From positions 1 to 43,430 of the forward strand of contig JAHJYA010000134.1 of NCBI GenBank assembly GCA_018826895.1: a stretch of 43,430 nt of DNA, written 5' to 3'. The translations under genes and the position numbers were made by a program. This stretch comes from Gammaproteobacteria bacterium (GTDB taxonomy: Bacteria > Pseudomonadota > Gammaproteobacteria > Pseudomonadales > Pseudomonadaceae). Under the pieces are notes generated by a model. It saw only the letters and a list, made by a program, of their open reading frames with translations, was not told where the DNA came from and made no database searches. Of this stretch, positions 25,788-35,951 are shown in pieces; position 1 is the first letter of the stretch; every line of letters starts with the position of its first letter.

Positions 25788-28622
25788 TTACGCATGATGG
25801 CGCACCTCGCCCTGGCCATCGATATTGCTCACGCAACGGCCACAGATGTCCGGATGGTTGGCATGGCTGCCGACGTCGGCGCAGAAGTGCCAGCAACGGG
25901 CGCACTTGGTCAGGCCGGATTTGACGATCTTCAGCTTCAGGCCGCTGACTTCGGTCTGTACCGCATCAGCCGGCGCAGCGGCCAGCGGTGCCAGGCTGGC
26001 ACCGGAGGTGATCAACACGAAACGCAGCTCATCGCCCAGACGGGTCAGGTCGGCGACCAGCGCCTCTTCACCGTAGAGGGTCACTTCGGCCTGCAGGTTG
26101 CCACCGATCAGCTTGGCGCTGCGCTGGTTCTCCAGTTCCTTGTTGACCGCGGTCTTGACCGCCATCACGCGCTCCCAGAAGGCGCGATCCAGCTCGAAGC
26201 CTTCCGGCAGTTCGCTCAGGCCTGCGTACCAGGTGTTGAGCATTACTGACTCGTTGCGCTCGCCCGGCAGGTACTGCCAGAACTCGTCTGCGGTGAACGA
26301 GAGGATCGGCGCGATCCAGCGCACCAGCGCTTCGGCGATGTGAAACATCGCGGTCTGGCAAGAGCGACGCGCCACGCTGTCGGCGGCAGTGGTGTACTGA
26401 CGATCCTTGATAATGTCGAGGTAGAAGCCACCCAGCTCCTGCACGCAGAAGTTGTGCACCTTCTGGTACACGTTCCAGAAGCGGTAGCTGGTGTAAGCCT
26501 CTTCGATCTCGCGCTGCAGCAGCAGCGCGCGATCCACGGCCCAGCGGTCCAGCGCCAGCATATCTTCGGGGGCCAGCAGGTGCTGCGCCGGATCGAAGCC
26601 GCTGAGGTTGGAGAGCAGGAAGCGTGCGGTATTACGAATACGCCGATAAGCATCGGCGCTGCGCTGCAGGATCTGGTCGGAGACGGCCATCTCGCCCGAA
26701 TAATCGGTGGAGGCGACCCACAGACGCAGGATGTCGGCGCCCAGGCTGTCGATGACCTTCTGCGGAGCGACCACGTTGCCGAGAGACTTGGACTGCTTGC
26801 GGCCCTGCTCGTCGACGGTGAAACCGTGGGTCAGCAGTTCCTTGTACGGCGCGTGACCATCAATGGCGCAACCGGTCAGCAAGGAGGAATGGAACCAACC
26901 GCGGTGCTGGTCGGAGCCTTCCAGATACAGGTCGGCGGCCGGGCCATTCGGGTGCGCCAGCTCGGCATGTGAGCCGCGCAGCACGTGCCAGTGGGTGGTA
27001 CCCGAATCAAACCACACGTCCAGGGTGTCGCGGCTCTTGTCGTATTGATCGGCTTCTGCGCCCAGCAGCTCGGCGGGGTCGAGCTTGAACCAGGCTTCGA
27101 TGCCTTGCTGCTCGACGCGCTGCGCCACCTGCTCCATCAACTCGGCGGTGCGCGGGTGCAGCTCGCCGGTTTCTTTGTGGGTGAAGAACGGGATCGGCAC
27201 GCCCCAGTTACGCTGACGCGAGATGCACCAGTCGGGACGACCGGCGATCATGCTGTGCAGGCGCGCTTGGCCCCAGCCCGGCACGAACTGGGTTTCTTCG
27301 ATGGCTGCCAGCGAGCGCTCACGCAGGGTTTTGCCCTCGTGCGGCTGCTTGTCCATGCCGATAAACCACTGCGCGGTGGCGCGGTAGATCAGCGGCGTCT
27401 TGTGGCGCCAGCAGTGCATGTAGCTGTGGCTGATGGTTTCGTGCTTGAGCAGCGCGCCGACTTCTTCGAGCTTGGCGACGATGGCCGGGTTGGCCTTCCA
27501 GATAAACTGACCGCCGAAGAACGGCAGCGAATCAACATACACGCCGTTGCTCTGCACCGGGTTGAGAATGTCGTCGTTGCTCATGCCGTAGCGCTTACAG
27601 CTGTAGAAGTCGTCCTCGCCGTAGGCCGGCGCGGAATGCACCACGCCCGTGCCAGCGCCCAGCTCGACGTAGTCGGCCAGGTACAGCGGCGACAGGCGCT
27701 CGTAGAACGGATGGCGGAAGTTGATCAGTTCCAGCTTGGCGCCCGGCGCAGTAGCGATGACCTCGCCCTGCAGACCATAACGTTGCAGGCTGCTCTCGAC
27801 CATTTCTTCGGCCAGCAGCAGCAGGCGATCACCGACATCCACCAGGGCGTAGTTGAACTCCGGGTGCACGTTCAGTGCCTGGTTGGCCGGGATGGTCCAG
27901 GGCGTGGTGGTCCAGATGGCGATGCTGGTCGGCTTACTCAGGCTGGCCAGGCCGAACGCGGCGGCCAGTTTGTCGGCGTCTTCGACCGGGAAGGCGACGT
28001 CGATGGCTTCAGACTTCTTGTCCTGGTACTCGACCTCGGCCTCGGCCAATGCCGAGCCGCAATCGAAGCAGAAGTTGACCGGCTTGAGGCCCTTGAACAC
28101 GAATCCTTTCTTGACGATCTCGGCCAGGGCGCGGATTTCACCGGCCTCGTTGGCGAAGTTCATGGTCAGGTAGGGGTTGTCCCACTCGCCCAACACGCCG
28201 AGGCGGATGAAGTTGCCCTTCTGCTCTTCGACCTGCTCGGCCGCGTAGGTGCGGCAGCGCTCACGGGTCAGGTCGGCCGGCTGGTTCTTGCCGAAGGTGG
28301 TTTCGACCTTGTGCTCGATCGGCAGGCCATGGCAATCCCAGCCCGGCACATATGGGGCGTCGAAACCGGCGATGGTCTTGGAGCGGGTGATGATGTCCTT
28401 GAGAATCTTGTTCAGTGCGTGACCGATATGAATGCTGCCATTGGCATAGGGCGGGCCGTCGTGCAGAACGAACTTCGGCCGGTCGGCACCAATCTCACGC
28501 AGCTTCTGATACAGGCCAATCTCGTTCCAGCGCTGCAGAATCTGCGGCTCGCGCTGCGGCAGGCCGGCCTTCATCGGGAACTGGGTATCAGGAAGATTCA
28601 ACGTGGCTTTGTAGTCGGTCAT
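25788..28622 (-). CDS. ileS: Isoleucyl-tRNA synthetase
   Basis: 944 residues, class I synthetase. HIGH motif H65-I-G-H68 ([12 protein letters not shown]), KMSKS-like motif KQSKSLGN, a large CP1 editing domain with the [12 protein letters not shown] block, and a C-terminal zinc finger with CARCWHFC and CGRC. Length matches the bacterial (mupirocin-sensitive) type. The ATG at 28622 follows GAAGAG. The operon murJ, ribF, ileS, lspA, fkpB is the usual Pseudomonas order. Confidence 0.98.
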   Translation of the reverse strand: MTDYKATLNLPDTQFPMKAGLPQREPQILQRWNEIGLYQKLREIGADRPKFVLHDGPPYANGSIHIGHALNKILKDIITRSKTIAGFDAPYVPGWDCHGLPIEHKVETTFGKNQPADLTRERCRTYAAEQVEEQKGNFIRLGVLGEWDNPYLTMNFANEAGEIRALAEIVKKGFVFKGLKPVNFCFDCGSALAEAEVEYQDKKSEAIDVAFPVEDADKLAAAFGLASLSKPTSIAIWTTTPWTIPANQALNVHPEFNYALVDVGDRLLLLAEEMVESSLQRYGLQGEVIATAPGAKLELINFRHPFYERLSPLYLADYVELGAGTGVVHSAPAYGEDDFYSCKRYGMSNDDILNPVQSNGVYVDSLPFFGGQFIWKANPAIVAKLEEVGALLKHETISHSYMHCWRHKTPLIYRATAQWFIGMDKQPHEGKTLRERSLAAIEETQFVPGWGQARLHSMIAGRPDWCISRQRNWGVPIPFFTHKETGELHPRTAELMEQVAQRVEQQGIEAWFKLDPAELLGAEADQYDKSRDTLDVWFDSGTTHWHVLRGSHAELAHPNGPAADLYLEGSDQHRGWFHSSLLTGCAIDGHAPYKELLTHGFTVDEQGRKQSKSLGNVVAPQKVIDSLGADILRLWVASTDYSGEMAVSDQILQRSADAYRRIRNTARFLLSNLSGFDPAQHLLAPEDMLALDRWAVDRALLLQREIEEAYTSYRFWNVYQKVHNFCVQELGGFYLDIIKDRQYTTAADSVARRSCQTAMFHIAEALVRWIAPILSFTADEFWQYLPGERNESVMLNTWYAGLSELPEGFELDRAFWERVMAVKTAVNKELENQRSAKLIGGNLQAEVTLYGEEALVADLTRLGDELRFVLITSGASLAPLAAAPADAVQTEVSGLKLKIVKSGLTKCARCWHFCADVGSHANHPDICGRCVSNIDGQGEVRHHA

Positions 28623-28632
28623 CTCAGGCTCT

Positions 28633-29571
28633 TCACTTAAGCGGTTGACCCTGCCAATGGGCGCGGGCGGCGGCAATATCGGCAGCAATTGCCGTCTTCA
28701 GTGCCTCGAGTGAGGCGAAACGCTGCTCATCACGCAGCTTGTGGTGGAAGGCCACCATTAAACGCCGGCCATACAGGTCGCCGGCAAAATCCAGCAGGTG
28801 CACCTCGAGGTGGGCGCTCCCGTCGCCAGCCACGCTGGGGCGCACACCAATATTGGCGACCCCGGGCCATGGCTGGCCATCTATCTCGGCGCTGATCAGG
28901 TAAACCCCGGTCAGCGGTACACGCTTGCGCTTGAGCTGCACATTGGCGGTAGGCGCATTCAACTGACGACCGAGCTTCTGCCCGTGCAACACCCGACCGA
29001 CGATGCGGAACGGCCGACCGAGCAGGCGCTCGGCCAAGGCGAAGTCCGCCTCGGCCAGGGCCTCACGTACGCGCGTGCTGCTGACCCGGGCACCGTCGAG
29101 CTGCACCGTGCTGGCGGCTTCAACACTGAAGCCCTCACGCACACCGGCCTGTTCGAGAAAGGCAAAATCCCCTGCCCGGTCACAGCCGAAACGGAAATCA
29201 TCGCCCACTTCCAGGTGCTTGACGCCCAGCCCCTCGACCATGACCTCATGGACGAACTGGCTGGCGCTCAGCTCGCGCAGACGCCGGTTGAAACTCAGGC
29301 ACAGCACCCGGTCGACGCCCTCGGCCGCGAGCAACGCAAGCTTGTCACGCAGCCGGGTGATGCGCGCTGGTGCAGCCTGGGGAGCGAAGAACTCACGCGG
29401 TTGCGGCTCGAAAATCACCACGCAGGTCGGCAGCCCCAGCTCGGCACCGCGTTCGCGCAGGCGCGCCAAAATGGCCTGATGGCCACGATGGACACCGTCG
29501 AAATTGCCAATGGTGGCGACACAGCCCCGATGCTGGGGCCGCAAGTTATGAAGGCCTCGAACCAGCTGCAT
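28633..29571 (-). CDS. ribF: Bifunctional riboflavin kinase / FMN adenylyltransferase
   Basis: 312 residues. N-terminal nucleotidyltransferase with [11 protein letters not shown] and the SSTRVREAL block; C-terminal flavokinase with PTANVQL (ATP/riboflavin site) and [12 protein letters not shown]. Together they turn riboflavin into FMN and FAD. I start at the ATG 29571 ([10 protein letters not shown]); a longer in-frame reading would add 32 residues without family support. It ends 10 nt before ileS. Confidence 0.96.
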   Translation of the reverse strand: MQLVRGLHNLRPQHRGCVATIGNFDGVHRGHQAILARLRERGAELGLPTCVVIFEPQPREFFAPQAAPARITRLRDKLALLAAEGVDRVLCLSFNRRLRELSASQFVHEVMVEGLGVKHLEVGDDFRFGCDRAGDFAFLEQAGVREGFSVEAASTVQLDGARVSSTRVREALAEADFALAERLLGRPFRIVGRVLHGQKLGRQLNAPTANVQLKRKRVPLTGVYLISAEIDGQPWPGVANIGVRPSVAGDGSAHLEVHLLDFAGDLYGRRLMVAFHHKLRDEQRFASLEALKTAIAADIAAARAHWQGQPLK

Positions 29572-29638
29572 AGCGCGCTTCTTGCTCACAAAGTCGCCAA
29601 TTATACGCACAGCCGCGCGCCGACAACAGGCGCGCGCA

Positions 29639-31183
29639 TCAATGCACGGTACGCCGGGCGAAATCACGCAGACGAAATCCCAGCACCAGCAGTACCGCGA
29701 AATAACTCAGCACACCCAGCAGCACCAACCCAGCTAGACGCGTCAGGCGCCAGAGCATGTCGCCCTCGGCCCAGACCGGCATCCAGTGCAGCGCCAGCAG
29801 CAAGCTAGCCACCATTGCCATAAGGGCCAGCAGCAGCTTGCCGACAAACAGCAGCCACCCCGCCTGGGGCTGGAACATGTTCAGGCGACGCAACTGCCAG
29901 TAGAGCAAGCCGGCGTTCAAGCAGGCGGCCAAGCCAATCGACAGTGCCAACCCCGCGTGGGCCAAGGGAATCACGAAGACGAACAACAGGTTCATCAACT
30001 GCGTAGCCGCCAGGGTCACCAGACCGATCTTTACCGGCGTTTTGATGTTCTGCTGGGCATAGAAGCCCGGCGCAAGAATCTTCACCAGAATGATCCCCAG
30101 CAAACCCACGGAATAGGCAACCAGGGCCTGCTGGGTCATGGCCGCATCACTGGCGGTGAACTTGCCGTACTGGAACAGCGATACCGTCAGCGGCTCGGCC
30201 AGCAACGCCAGGGCCACCGCGCACGGCAGCACCAGCAGAAAACACAAGCGCAAACCCCAATCGAGCAAGCGCGAGTACTCGGCAGGGTCGGCACTGGCGT
30301 AACTCTTCGACAAAGCCGGCAGCAGGATGGTCCCCAGCGCCACCCCGAGCACGCCTGAGGGCAGCTCCATCAGGCGGTCGGCGTAGTACATCCAGGACAC
30401 CGAACCGGCGACCAGAAAGGAAGCGAACACCGTATTGATGATCAGCGAAATCTGGCTGACCGAGACGCCGAAGATCGCCGGCCCCATCTGCCTGAGCACA
30501 CGCCAGACCCCAGCATCGCGCAGGTTCAGGCGCGGCAACACGAGCATGCCAAGTTTTTTCAGGTGCGGCAGTTGGTAGAGCAGTTGCAGCAGACCACCGA
30601 CCAGTACGGCCCAGCCCAGGGCCATAATCGGCGGGTCGAAATAGGGTGTCAGGAACAGCGCGAAGACGATCATGCTGAGGTTCAGCAGGGTCGGCACAAA
30701 CGCCGGCACCGAAAACCGATTCCAAGTGTTGAGCACCGCGCCGGCTAGCGACGACAGCGAGATCAGCAGAATATAAGGAAAGGTCACGCGCAGCAGATCG
30801 GTGGTCAGGGCAAAGCGCTCGGCTTCATCGGCGAACCCCGGTGCCGATATCCACACGATCCACGGCGCCGCCAGCACGCCCAGCAGCGTCACAACAGCCA
30901 ACACCAGGGTCAGCAGGCCACTCACATAGGCCACGAAGGTACGGGCCGCCTCATCGCCCTGCTGGGTTTTGTATTCGGCCAGAATCGGCACGAAGGCCTG
31001 GGAGAACGCACCCTCGGCAAATATCCGACGCAACAGATTGGGCAGTTTGAACGCCACCACAAAGGCGTCCGTGGCCACGCCGGCACCAAAGGTGCGAGCA
31101 ATGATGGTGTCGCGTACAAAACCCAGGACACGCGAGAGCATGGTCATGGAGCCGACCGCAGCCAGCGACTTGAGCAGATTCAT
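29639..31183 (-). CDS. murJ: Lipid II flippase MurJ (MviN)
   Basis: 514 residues, about 14 membrane segments, MOP exporter superfamily. The N-terminus [25 protein letters not shown] and the [15 protein letters not shown] block are hallmark MurJ sequences. It moves lipid II across the inner membrane for cell-wall synthesis. The start at 31183 is chosen from this N-terminus. It is divergent from rpsT with 195 bp between starts, and leads the ribF-ileS-lspA-fkpB run with a 67-bp gap. Confidence 0.97.
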   Translation of the reverse strand: MNLLKSLAAVGSMTMLSRVLGFVRDTIIARTFGAGVATDAFVVAFKLPNLLRRIFAEGAFSQAFVPILAEYKTQQGDEAARTFVAYVSGLLTLVLAVVTLLGVLAAPWIVWISAPGFADEAERFALTTDLLRVTFPYILLISLSSLAGAVLNTWNRFSVPAFVPTLLNLSMIVFALFLTPYFDPPIMALGWAVLVGGLLQLLYQLPHLKKLGMLVLPRLNLRDAGVWRVLRQMGPAIFGVSVSQISLIINTVFASFLVAGSVSWMYYADRLMELPSGVLGVALGTILLPALSKSYASADPAEYSRLLDWGLRLCFLLVLPCAVALALLAEPLTVSLFQYGKFTASDAAMTQQALVAYSVGLLGIILVKILAPGFYAQQNIKTPVKIGLVTLAATQLMNLLFVFVIPLAHAGLALSIGLAACLNAGLLYWQLRRLNMFQPQAGWLLFVGKLLLALMAMVASLLLALHWMPVWAEGDMLWRLTRLAGLVLLGVLSYFAVLLVLGFRLRDFARRTVH

Positions 31184-31298
31184 GGGATCATTCGGCTTCC
31201 GCGAACAGGCGCAGCCGATTGCAATCTGGCGCTGCGCAAAGGCGAGGAGTGTAACGGCCCGCCACTGGTCAGGCCAGCACATGCACAGACCGACAGGC

Positions 31299-31327
31299 TT
31301 GACAGCACGCCCTCATATCGGCATGAT
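31299..31327 (+). promoter_or_regulatory. Sigma-70 promoter of rpsT
   Basis: Perfect -35 TTGACA (31299-31304), 17-nt spacer, -10 CATGAT (31322-31327, 4 of 6). It lies about 50 nt before the rpsT start, and GCGGCC a few bases after the -10 fits a GC-rich discriminator. Confidence 0.75.
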
Positions 31328-31378
31328 TCGCGGCCTTATTCGTTCGTAACCCCCCAGATTTTTTCGAGGAGCTTGACG

Positions 31379-31657
31379 GTGGCCAATACACCTTCTGCCA
31401 AAAAACGCGCAAAACAGGCTGAGAAGCGTCGTAGCCATAACGCCAGCCTGCGCTCCATGGTCCGTACCTACATCAAGAACGTGGTCAAGGCTATCGACGC
31501 CAAAGACCTGGACCTGGCCAAAAACGCCTACACCCTGGCTGTGCCGGTAATCGACCGTATGGCCGACAAAGGCATCATCCACAAGAACAAAGCCGCTCGC
31601 CACAAGAGCCGCCTGAACGGCCACATCAAAGCACTCGGCGAAGCCGCTGCTGCCTGA
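31379..31657 (+). CDS. rpsT: 30S ribosomal protein S20
   Basis: 92 residues from the GTG at 31379 ([20 protein letters not shown]), lysine/arginine-rich and helical, binding 16S rRNA early in 30S assembly. The start choice is set by GAGGA at 31366-31370, 8 nt upstream; a TTG two codons earlier is less well placed. Length equals the usual Pseudomonas S20. Terminator right behind. Confidence 0.98.
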   Translation: MANTPSAKKRAKQAEKRRSHNASLRSMVRTYIKNVVKAIDAKDLDLAKNAYTLAVPVIDRMADKGIIHKNKAARHKSRLNGHIKALGEAAAA

Positions 31658-31674
31658 TTGGTTGCTCGTTCTTG

Positions 31675-31702
31675 AAAAACCGACCTCAGGGTCGGTTTTT
31701 TA
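31675..31702 (+). terminator. Rho-independent terminator of rpsT
   Basis: CCGACC, TCAG loop, GGTCGG, preceded by AAAAA and followed by TTTTTTA, 18 nt after the stop of rpsT. Confidence 0.93.
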
Positions 31703-31803
31703 TTGCCTGTAGATAGCACCGGCAGCGAGATCGGCGCTGCTCACGCTAGCGGCAAATAAAAAGGCCATGCACCAGCTCGTATTGCACAGCGTCGCTGCTT
31801 CTC

Positions 31804-31889
31804 GTAGGAGCCGCGCCTCGCGGCGAATAGCGGCCATTCCGCGGCATATCAGCTAGTCCAACCGCTTCGCGCCGGGGCGGCGCTCCTAC
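31804..31889. repeat. REP pair, class B, second copy
   Basis: Forward GTAGGAGCCGCGCCTCGCGG (hairpin GCCGCG-CCT-CGCGGC) and reverse GTAGGAGCGCCGCCCCGGCG face each other. It lies in the 31658-31989 gap between the convergent rpsT and polyamine genes, which otherwise holds the two terminators and no visible gene. Confidence 0.8.
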
Positions 31890-31942
31890 GGGAGTTGTGT
31901 TGTGGCTTGCATGCGGGCGCAACAGCCAATGGGGACATAGCC

Positions 31943-31973
31943 ATAAAAAAGGACCGCCGAGGCGATCCTTTTT
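31943..31973 (-). terminator. Rho-independent terminator of the polyamine gene pair
   Basis: Reverse strand AAGGATCGCC, TC, GGCGGTCCTT, then TTTTAT: a 10-bp stem with one G-T pair and a T-run, 17-20 nt after the stop at 31990. Confidence 0.9.
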
Positions 31974-31989
31974 CGTACAGCAGCGACGC

Positions 31990-33234
31990 TTACAGCGCCT
32001 GATCCCACGGACGGTCGCCGTGCTCGTCCTTGATGCGGGTAGGCAAGCCCATCACATCAAGAAGCTTGAGGAATGGTTCGGCCGGCAGTTGCTCGACGTT
32101 GACCATACGCTGCGCATCCCACTCGCCACGAGCCACCAGCAGGGCCGCGGCCACCGGCGGCACACCAGCGGTGTAGGAGATGCCCTGGCTATCGGTCTCG
32201 ACGTAAGCGTCCTTGTGGTCGGCGACGTTGTAGATGAACAGCTCGGTCGGCTTGCCGTCCTTGCTGCCCTTGACCAGATCACCAATGCAGGTCTTGCCGC
32301 TGTAGCCCGGCGCCAGCGAGGAAGGATCGGGTAGTACAGCTTTGACCACTTTCAACGGCACCACTTCCACGCCCTCGGCGGTCTTCACCGGTTGCTCGGA
32401 GAGCAGGCCGAGGTTCTTCAGCACAGTGAAGACGTTGATGTAGTGATCGCCGAAGCTCATCCAGAAGCGCACGTTGGGCACATTCAGGTGCTTGGACAGC
32501 GAGTGCACTTCATCGTGGCCGGTCAGGTAGAGGTTCTGCTCACCGACCACCGGCAGGTCATCAGTGCGCTTGACCTCGAACATAGTGTTGCTGGTCCACT
32601 GGCTGTTCTGCCAGCTCCAGACTTGCCCGGTGAACTCACGGAAGTTGATTTCCGGGTCGAAATTGGTGGCGAAGTACTTGCCGTGGGAACCGGCGTTGAC
32701 GTCGAGGATGTCGATCGACTCGATGCTGTCGAAGTACTGTTGCTGCGCCAGAGCAGCATAGGCATTGACCACGCCCGGGTCGAAACCGACACCGAGGATG
32801 GCGGTGACGCCCTTCTCCTGGCACTCGGCCAGGTGCTTCCACTCGTAGTTGCCGTACCACGGCGGGGTTTCACAAATCTTGTTCGGCTCTTCGTGGATGG
32901 CGGTGTCCAGGTAGGCCACACCGGTGTCGATACAGGCGCGCAGTACGGACATGTTGAGGAACGCCGAGCCGACGTTGATGACGATCTGCGATTCGCTTTC
33001 GCGGATCAGGGCCTTGGTCGCTTCCACGTCCAGGGCGTTCAGTGCATAGGCCTTGATTTCACCGGGCTGCTTGAGGCTGCCCTTGGCCTGTACGCTGTCG
33101 ATGATGGCCTGGCATTTGGAGATGTTGCGCGACGCGATGGCAATACGACCGAGTTCGTCGTTGTGCTGCGCGCACTTGTGGGCCACCACCTTGGCGACAC
33201 CTCCTGCACCAATGATAAGAACGTTCTTCTTCAA
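31990..33234 (-). CDS. Carboxynorspermidine dehydrogenase (saccharopine dehydrogenase family)
   Basis: 414 residues from a TTG at 33234. NAD(P)-binding motif VLIIGAGGVAKVV at the N-terminus, then the saccharopine dehydrogenase-like body (GVGFDPGVVNAYA, LDVNAGSHGKYFATNFDPEINFREFTGQVW). The gene pairs with nspC, which points to the CASDH/CANSDH enzyme that reductively joins aspartate semialdehyde with putrescine or diaminopropane. The TTG start is preferred because AAGGGG lies 9 nt before it and the reading MKKNVLIIGAGG fits the family; a GTG at 33243 sits directly against the same Shine-Dalgarno. It is second in the transcript, 26 nt after nspC. Confidence 0.88.
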   Translation of the reverse strand: MKKNVLIIGAGGVAKVVAHKCAQHNDELGRIAIASRNISKCQAIIDSVQAKGSLKQPGEIKAYALNALDVEATKALIRESESQIVINVGSAFLNMSVLRACIDTGVAYLDTAIHEEPNKICETPPWYGNYEWKHLAECQEKGVTAILGVGFDPGVVNAYAALAQQQYFDSIESIDILDVNAGSHGKYFATNFDPEINFREFTGQVWSWQNSQWTSNTMFEVKRTDDLPVVGEQNLYLTGHDEVHSLSKHLNVPNVRFWMSFGDHYINVFTVLKNLGLLSEQPVKTAEGVEVVPLKVVKAVLPDPSSLAPGYSGKTCIGDLVKGSKDGKPTELFIYNVADHKDAYVETDSQGISYTAGVPPVAAALLVARGEWDAQRMVNVEQLPAEPFLKLLDVMGLPTRIKDEHGDRPWDQAL

Positions 33235-33260
33235 TTGTTTCACCCCCTTGAACTGCGGCC

Positions 33261-34358
33261 TCAGGAGAGGCTGGACAGGTAGTCGTTAAAACCAAACTCG
33301 CGAACCACTTCGACGCTGCCGTCGAGTTGCTTCACCACGATGGATGGCATTTTCAAACCGTTGAACCAGTTTTTCTTGACCATTGTGTAACCCGCTGCGT
33401 CGATAAACGACAGACGATCGCCGATGGCCAACGGACGCTCGAATTGGTACTCACCAAAGATATCGCCGGCCAGACAGGATTTACCGCAGACCATGTAGGT
33501 GTGCTCACCCTCGCTGGGCGCCAGCTTGGCGTTGAGGCGGTAGATCAGCAGGTCGAGCATGTGCGCTTCGATGGAGCTGTCGACCACCGCCAGGTGCTTG
33601 CCGTTGTACAGGGTGTCGAGCACGGTGACCTCCAGCGAGGCGCTCAGGGTGATCGCCGCCTCACCAGGCTCCAGATAGATCTGTACGCCGTATTTTTCCG
33701 AGAAGGCTTTCAGCCGCGCGCAAAAGGCATCCAGCGGATAGCCTTCGCCAGTGAAGTGGATCCCGCCGCCGAGGCTGACCCACTCAACCTGAGCGATGAG
33801 ATGACCAAAGCGCTCCTCAATGGTGCTCAGCATCTGGTCGAACAGCTCGAAGCTGCCGTTCTCGCAGTTGTTGTGGAACATAAAGCCGCTGATCTTATCC
33901 ATCACCCCGGCCACCTTCTCCGGGTCCCACTCGCCCAGGCGACTGAACGGACGCGCCGGGTCAGCCAGCAGGTAGTCGGAGCTGCTCACTTGCGGGTTGA
34001 CCCGCAGACCGCGGATGGTGCCTTCGGTGCGCTCAGCGAAGCGCTCGAGCTGGCCAATGGAGTTGAAGATGATCTTGTCGCAGTTGGCGACCATCTCGTC
34101 GATTTCATCGTCGGCCCAGGCCACGCTGTAGGCATGGGTTTCGCCGGCGAACTTCTGCCGACCCAGCTTGAGCTCGTACAGCGACGACGAGGTGGTGCCG
34201 TCCATGTACTGCTGCATAAGGTCGAAGACCGACCAGGTGGCAAAGCACTTGAGCGCCAGCAGCGCCTTGGCGCCGGAGTGCTCGCGCACATAGGCGATCT
34301 TCTCCAGGTTGCCCAAGAGCTTCTGTTTGTCGATGAGGTAGTACGGCGTCTTGATCAT
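33261..34358 (-). CDS. nspC: Carboxynorspermidine (carboxyspermidine) decarboxylase
   Basis: 365 residues, fold III PLP decarboxylase. The PLP lysine is probably K37 (LLALKCFATW); further markers are SLGGGIHFTGEGYPLD, YLEPGEAAI and CGKSCLAGDIFGEY, the last carrying the catalytic cysteine region. It removes CO2 from carboxynorspermidine or carboxyspermidine to give norspermidine or spermidine. The start is the ATG at 34358. It is first in the transcript and divergent from mksF with 270 bp between, room for two promoters. Substrate (norspermidine or spermidine) cannot be told from sequence. Confidence 0.9.
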   Translation of the reverse strand: MIKTPYYLIDKQKLLGNLEKIAYVREHSGAKALLALKCFATWSVFDLMQQYMDGTTSSSLYELKLGRQKFAGETHAYSVAWADDEIDEMVANCDKIIFNSIGQLERFAERTEGTIRGLRVNPQVSSSDYLLADPARPFSRLGEWDPEKVAGVMDKISGFMFHNNCENGSFELFDQMLSTIEERFGHLIAQVEWVSLGGGIHFTGEGYPLDAFCARLKAFSEKYGVQIYLEPGEAAITLSASLEVTVLDTLYNGKHLAVVDSSIEAHMLDLLIYRLNAKLAPSEGEHTYMVCGKSCLAGDIFGEYQFERPLAIGDRLSFIDAAGYTMVKKNWFNGLKMPSIVVKQLDGSVEVVREFGFNDYLSSLS

Positions 34359-34392
34359 CGGTATGCCCCAAAACTGGTCGGCCGGTGAGGCG

Positions 34393-34406
34393 TCAGCTGT
34401 AGCTGA
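34393..34406. promoter_or_regulatory. Short perfect dyad in the nspC leader
   Basis: TCAGCT, GT, AGCTGA, flanked on the reverse strand by GGC and CGCC, so the hairpin GGC-TCAGCT-AC-AGCTGA-C-GCC extends imperfectly. It lies 35 bp upstream of nspC, after a T-run on that strand. It could be an operator or a leader hairpin; there is no direct evidence for either. Confidence 0.3.
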
Positions 34407-34628
34407 GCCCCCTAAAAAAATCGGACGCGAATTGTGCCGACAACCGGCGCAGATCGAAAGAGCAAAGGGGGTATTTCGTCCGAGATCGGCGCGTTTTCCA
34501 CCCAGTAATTGCCGGCCAGGGTGCCTGCCCGGGATGACAGGCACATGACGCACGCCGCCCGGTACTCGGGCGAAGGCGTGCAATGCAGTACAATCGGCGC
34601 TTTTCAAATTGAGCGACCGGCCCCTTCG

Positions 34629-35870
34629 ATGATCGATCCCAAGCGCGTACTGCGCGCCCTTGCCGAACACTGGACGTTACTCGAACCGCTCTGCGAGCGC
34701 TTCGACGCCGGAACCCTGAGCCTGGTCGAGCTGCGCAACCAACTGGCCGCGCAACGCCCAGACAGCAGCGCGGCGGAGATCACCACCCTGCTCGACCAGT
34801 GGATCCGCCTGGATATCCTGGTACCAGTGGCCAAGAGCCCCAACCGCTTCGAGCTGAACGCGCAGATCCACGACTTCCTCGCCTACCTGCGCCGCGAACA
34901 CCGCCTGGGACTGTGCCTGGAAATCGAGGCCTACCTGCGCCACCTGGAGCGTCTGGCCGGTTACATCCAGGACGCCTTCGAAGTACGCGACGCCCATGAC
35001 CTGACCCGTCAACTGCGCCTGCTCGACATGCGTGTCCGTGACGTGCTGAAAAAGCTCGGTAACGACGAGCAGGCGCTGGTTGCGGTGGCCGAACGGGCCA
35101 AGACCAGCGACCGGCAGATCCCCCTGCGCCAGCGCTATGCCGAAGTGCTGGCGACCTGGGATGAATACGTCGAACCGATGATCCAGCTGGTGGCCGCCGA
35201 TGGTGCCTTCGAGCAGGGCGTCTACCGCGTCGAGCACGTATTGCTGCGCTTGCTCGGCGAGCAGCAGCGGCTCGGCCAGTTGGTCGACGACGACCTGTTG
35301 CTGCGCACCCACGCGCGCATTCTGGAGATGCAGACCAGCGCCCAGTTGACCCTGCGCAAGGCCCGCGAATTGCTGCTGCCGCTGCGCGAGGAAGCGCGTC
35401 GGCACAACGCGGTCACCCGTGGCGCCGCCCTGGCCTTGTCGGTGATCCGCAAAAAGGGCCTGGACGCCGTGCCCCAGGCGGCGCTGCCGCTGTTCAGCCG
35501 ACCGCAGAGCACCTTTCTTGGCAGTGCCAGCCAGGTCGAGGCCTATGTCTACGCCCTGGCACGCTTCGAGGCCAAGCCCGCGCACTTCCCCAAGGCCAGC
35601 GGCAAGCGCACGGGCGACAGCCCACGCGCACCGAAGACCGCGCGGGAAATGCTCGATCGCTGCGAACAGGCCCTGCCGCTGCCCGACCTGATGACCTGGC
35701 TGCTGGAGCAGGAGCCCGAAGGCGCCACCGACGAATTGCTCTATTGGTTCTCGCGCCTGTCGCGCGATAACCGCTTCCAGCGTGACCGTCTGGAACGCCG
35801 CCAGTACCTGACTCGCGACCACGAAGTCAGCCTGAGCTCCGTTGCCCTGGTGGGCCGCCCCAGTGCCTGA
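34629..35870 (+). CDS. mksF: MksF, kleisin subunit of the MksBEF condensin
   Basis: 413 residues, soluble. The N-terminal helical/winged-helix block (MIDPKRVLRALAEHWTLLEPLCERF) and long helices up to about residue 280 fit a kleisin that bridges the two SMC heads. I chose the ATG at 34629 over earlier in-frame starts because those would translate promoter-like sequence (TACAAT at 34589-34594 is a possible -10). It is recognised mainly by its place before mksE and mksB and by its length. It ends with a 75-bp gap holding a hairpin repeat before mksE, unlike the overlap between mksE and mksB. Confidence 0.87.
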   Translation: MIDPKRVLRALAEHWTLLEPLCERFDAGTLSLVELRNQLAAQRPDSSAAEITTLLDQWIRLDILVPVAKSPNRFELNAQIHDFLAYLRREHRLGLCLEIEAYLRHLERLAGYIQDAFEVRDAHDLTRQLRLLDMRVRDVLKKLGNDEQALVAVAERAKTSDRQIPLRQRYAEVLATWDEYVEPMIQLVAADGAFEQGVYRVEHVLLRLLGEQQRLGQLVDDDLLLRTHARILEMQTSAQLTLRKARELLLPLREEARRHNAVTRGAALALSVIRKKGLDAVPQAALPLFSRPQSTFLGSASQVEAYVYALARFEAKPAHFPKASGKRTGDSPRAPKTAREMLDRCEQALPLPDLMTWLLEQEPEGATDELLYWFSRLSRDNRFQRDRLERRQYLTRDHEVSLSSVALVGRPSA

Positions 35871-35878
35871 CCTGCCAC

Positions 35879-35930
35879 GAGGGTGCGCTCGCACCAAAAC
35901 TGCCGAAATGGTGCGCATGGCGCACCCTAC
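35879..35930. repeat. REP pair, class E (GTAGGGTGCGC), inside the mks operon
   Basis: Reverse strand at 35910-35930: GTAG followed by the perfect palindrome GGTGCGC-CAT-GCGCACC. Forward strand at 35879-35895: GAG followed by GGTGCG-CT-CGCACC. The pair lies between mksF and mksE, starting 8 nt after the mksF stop, and could form a stable hairpin in the mRNA. Confidence 0.8.
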
Positions 35931-35951
35931 GATTGCCTGTGAGCATTGCGT

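Noticed and set aside
34509..34628. Earlier in-frame start of mksF
   Set aside because: The added peptide has no family resemblance and covers the likely promoter. The ATG at 34629 gives the expected N-terminus.
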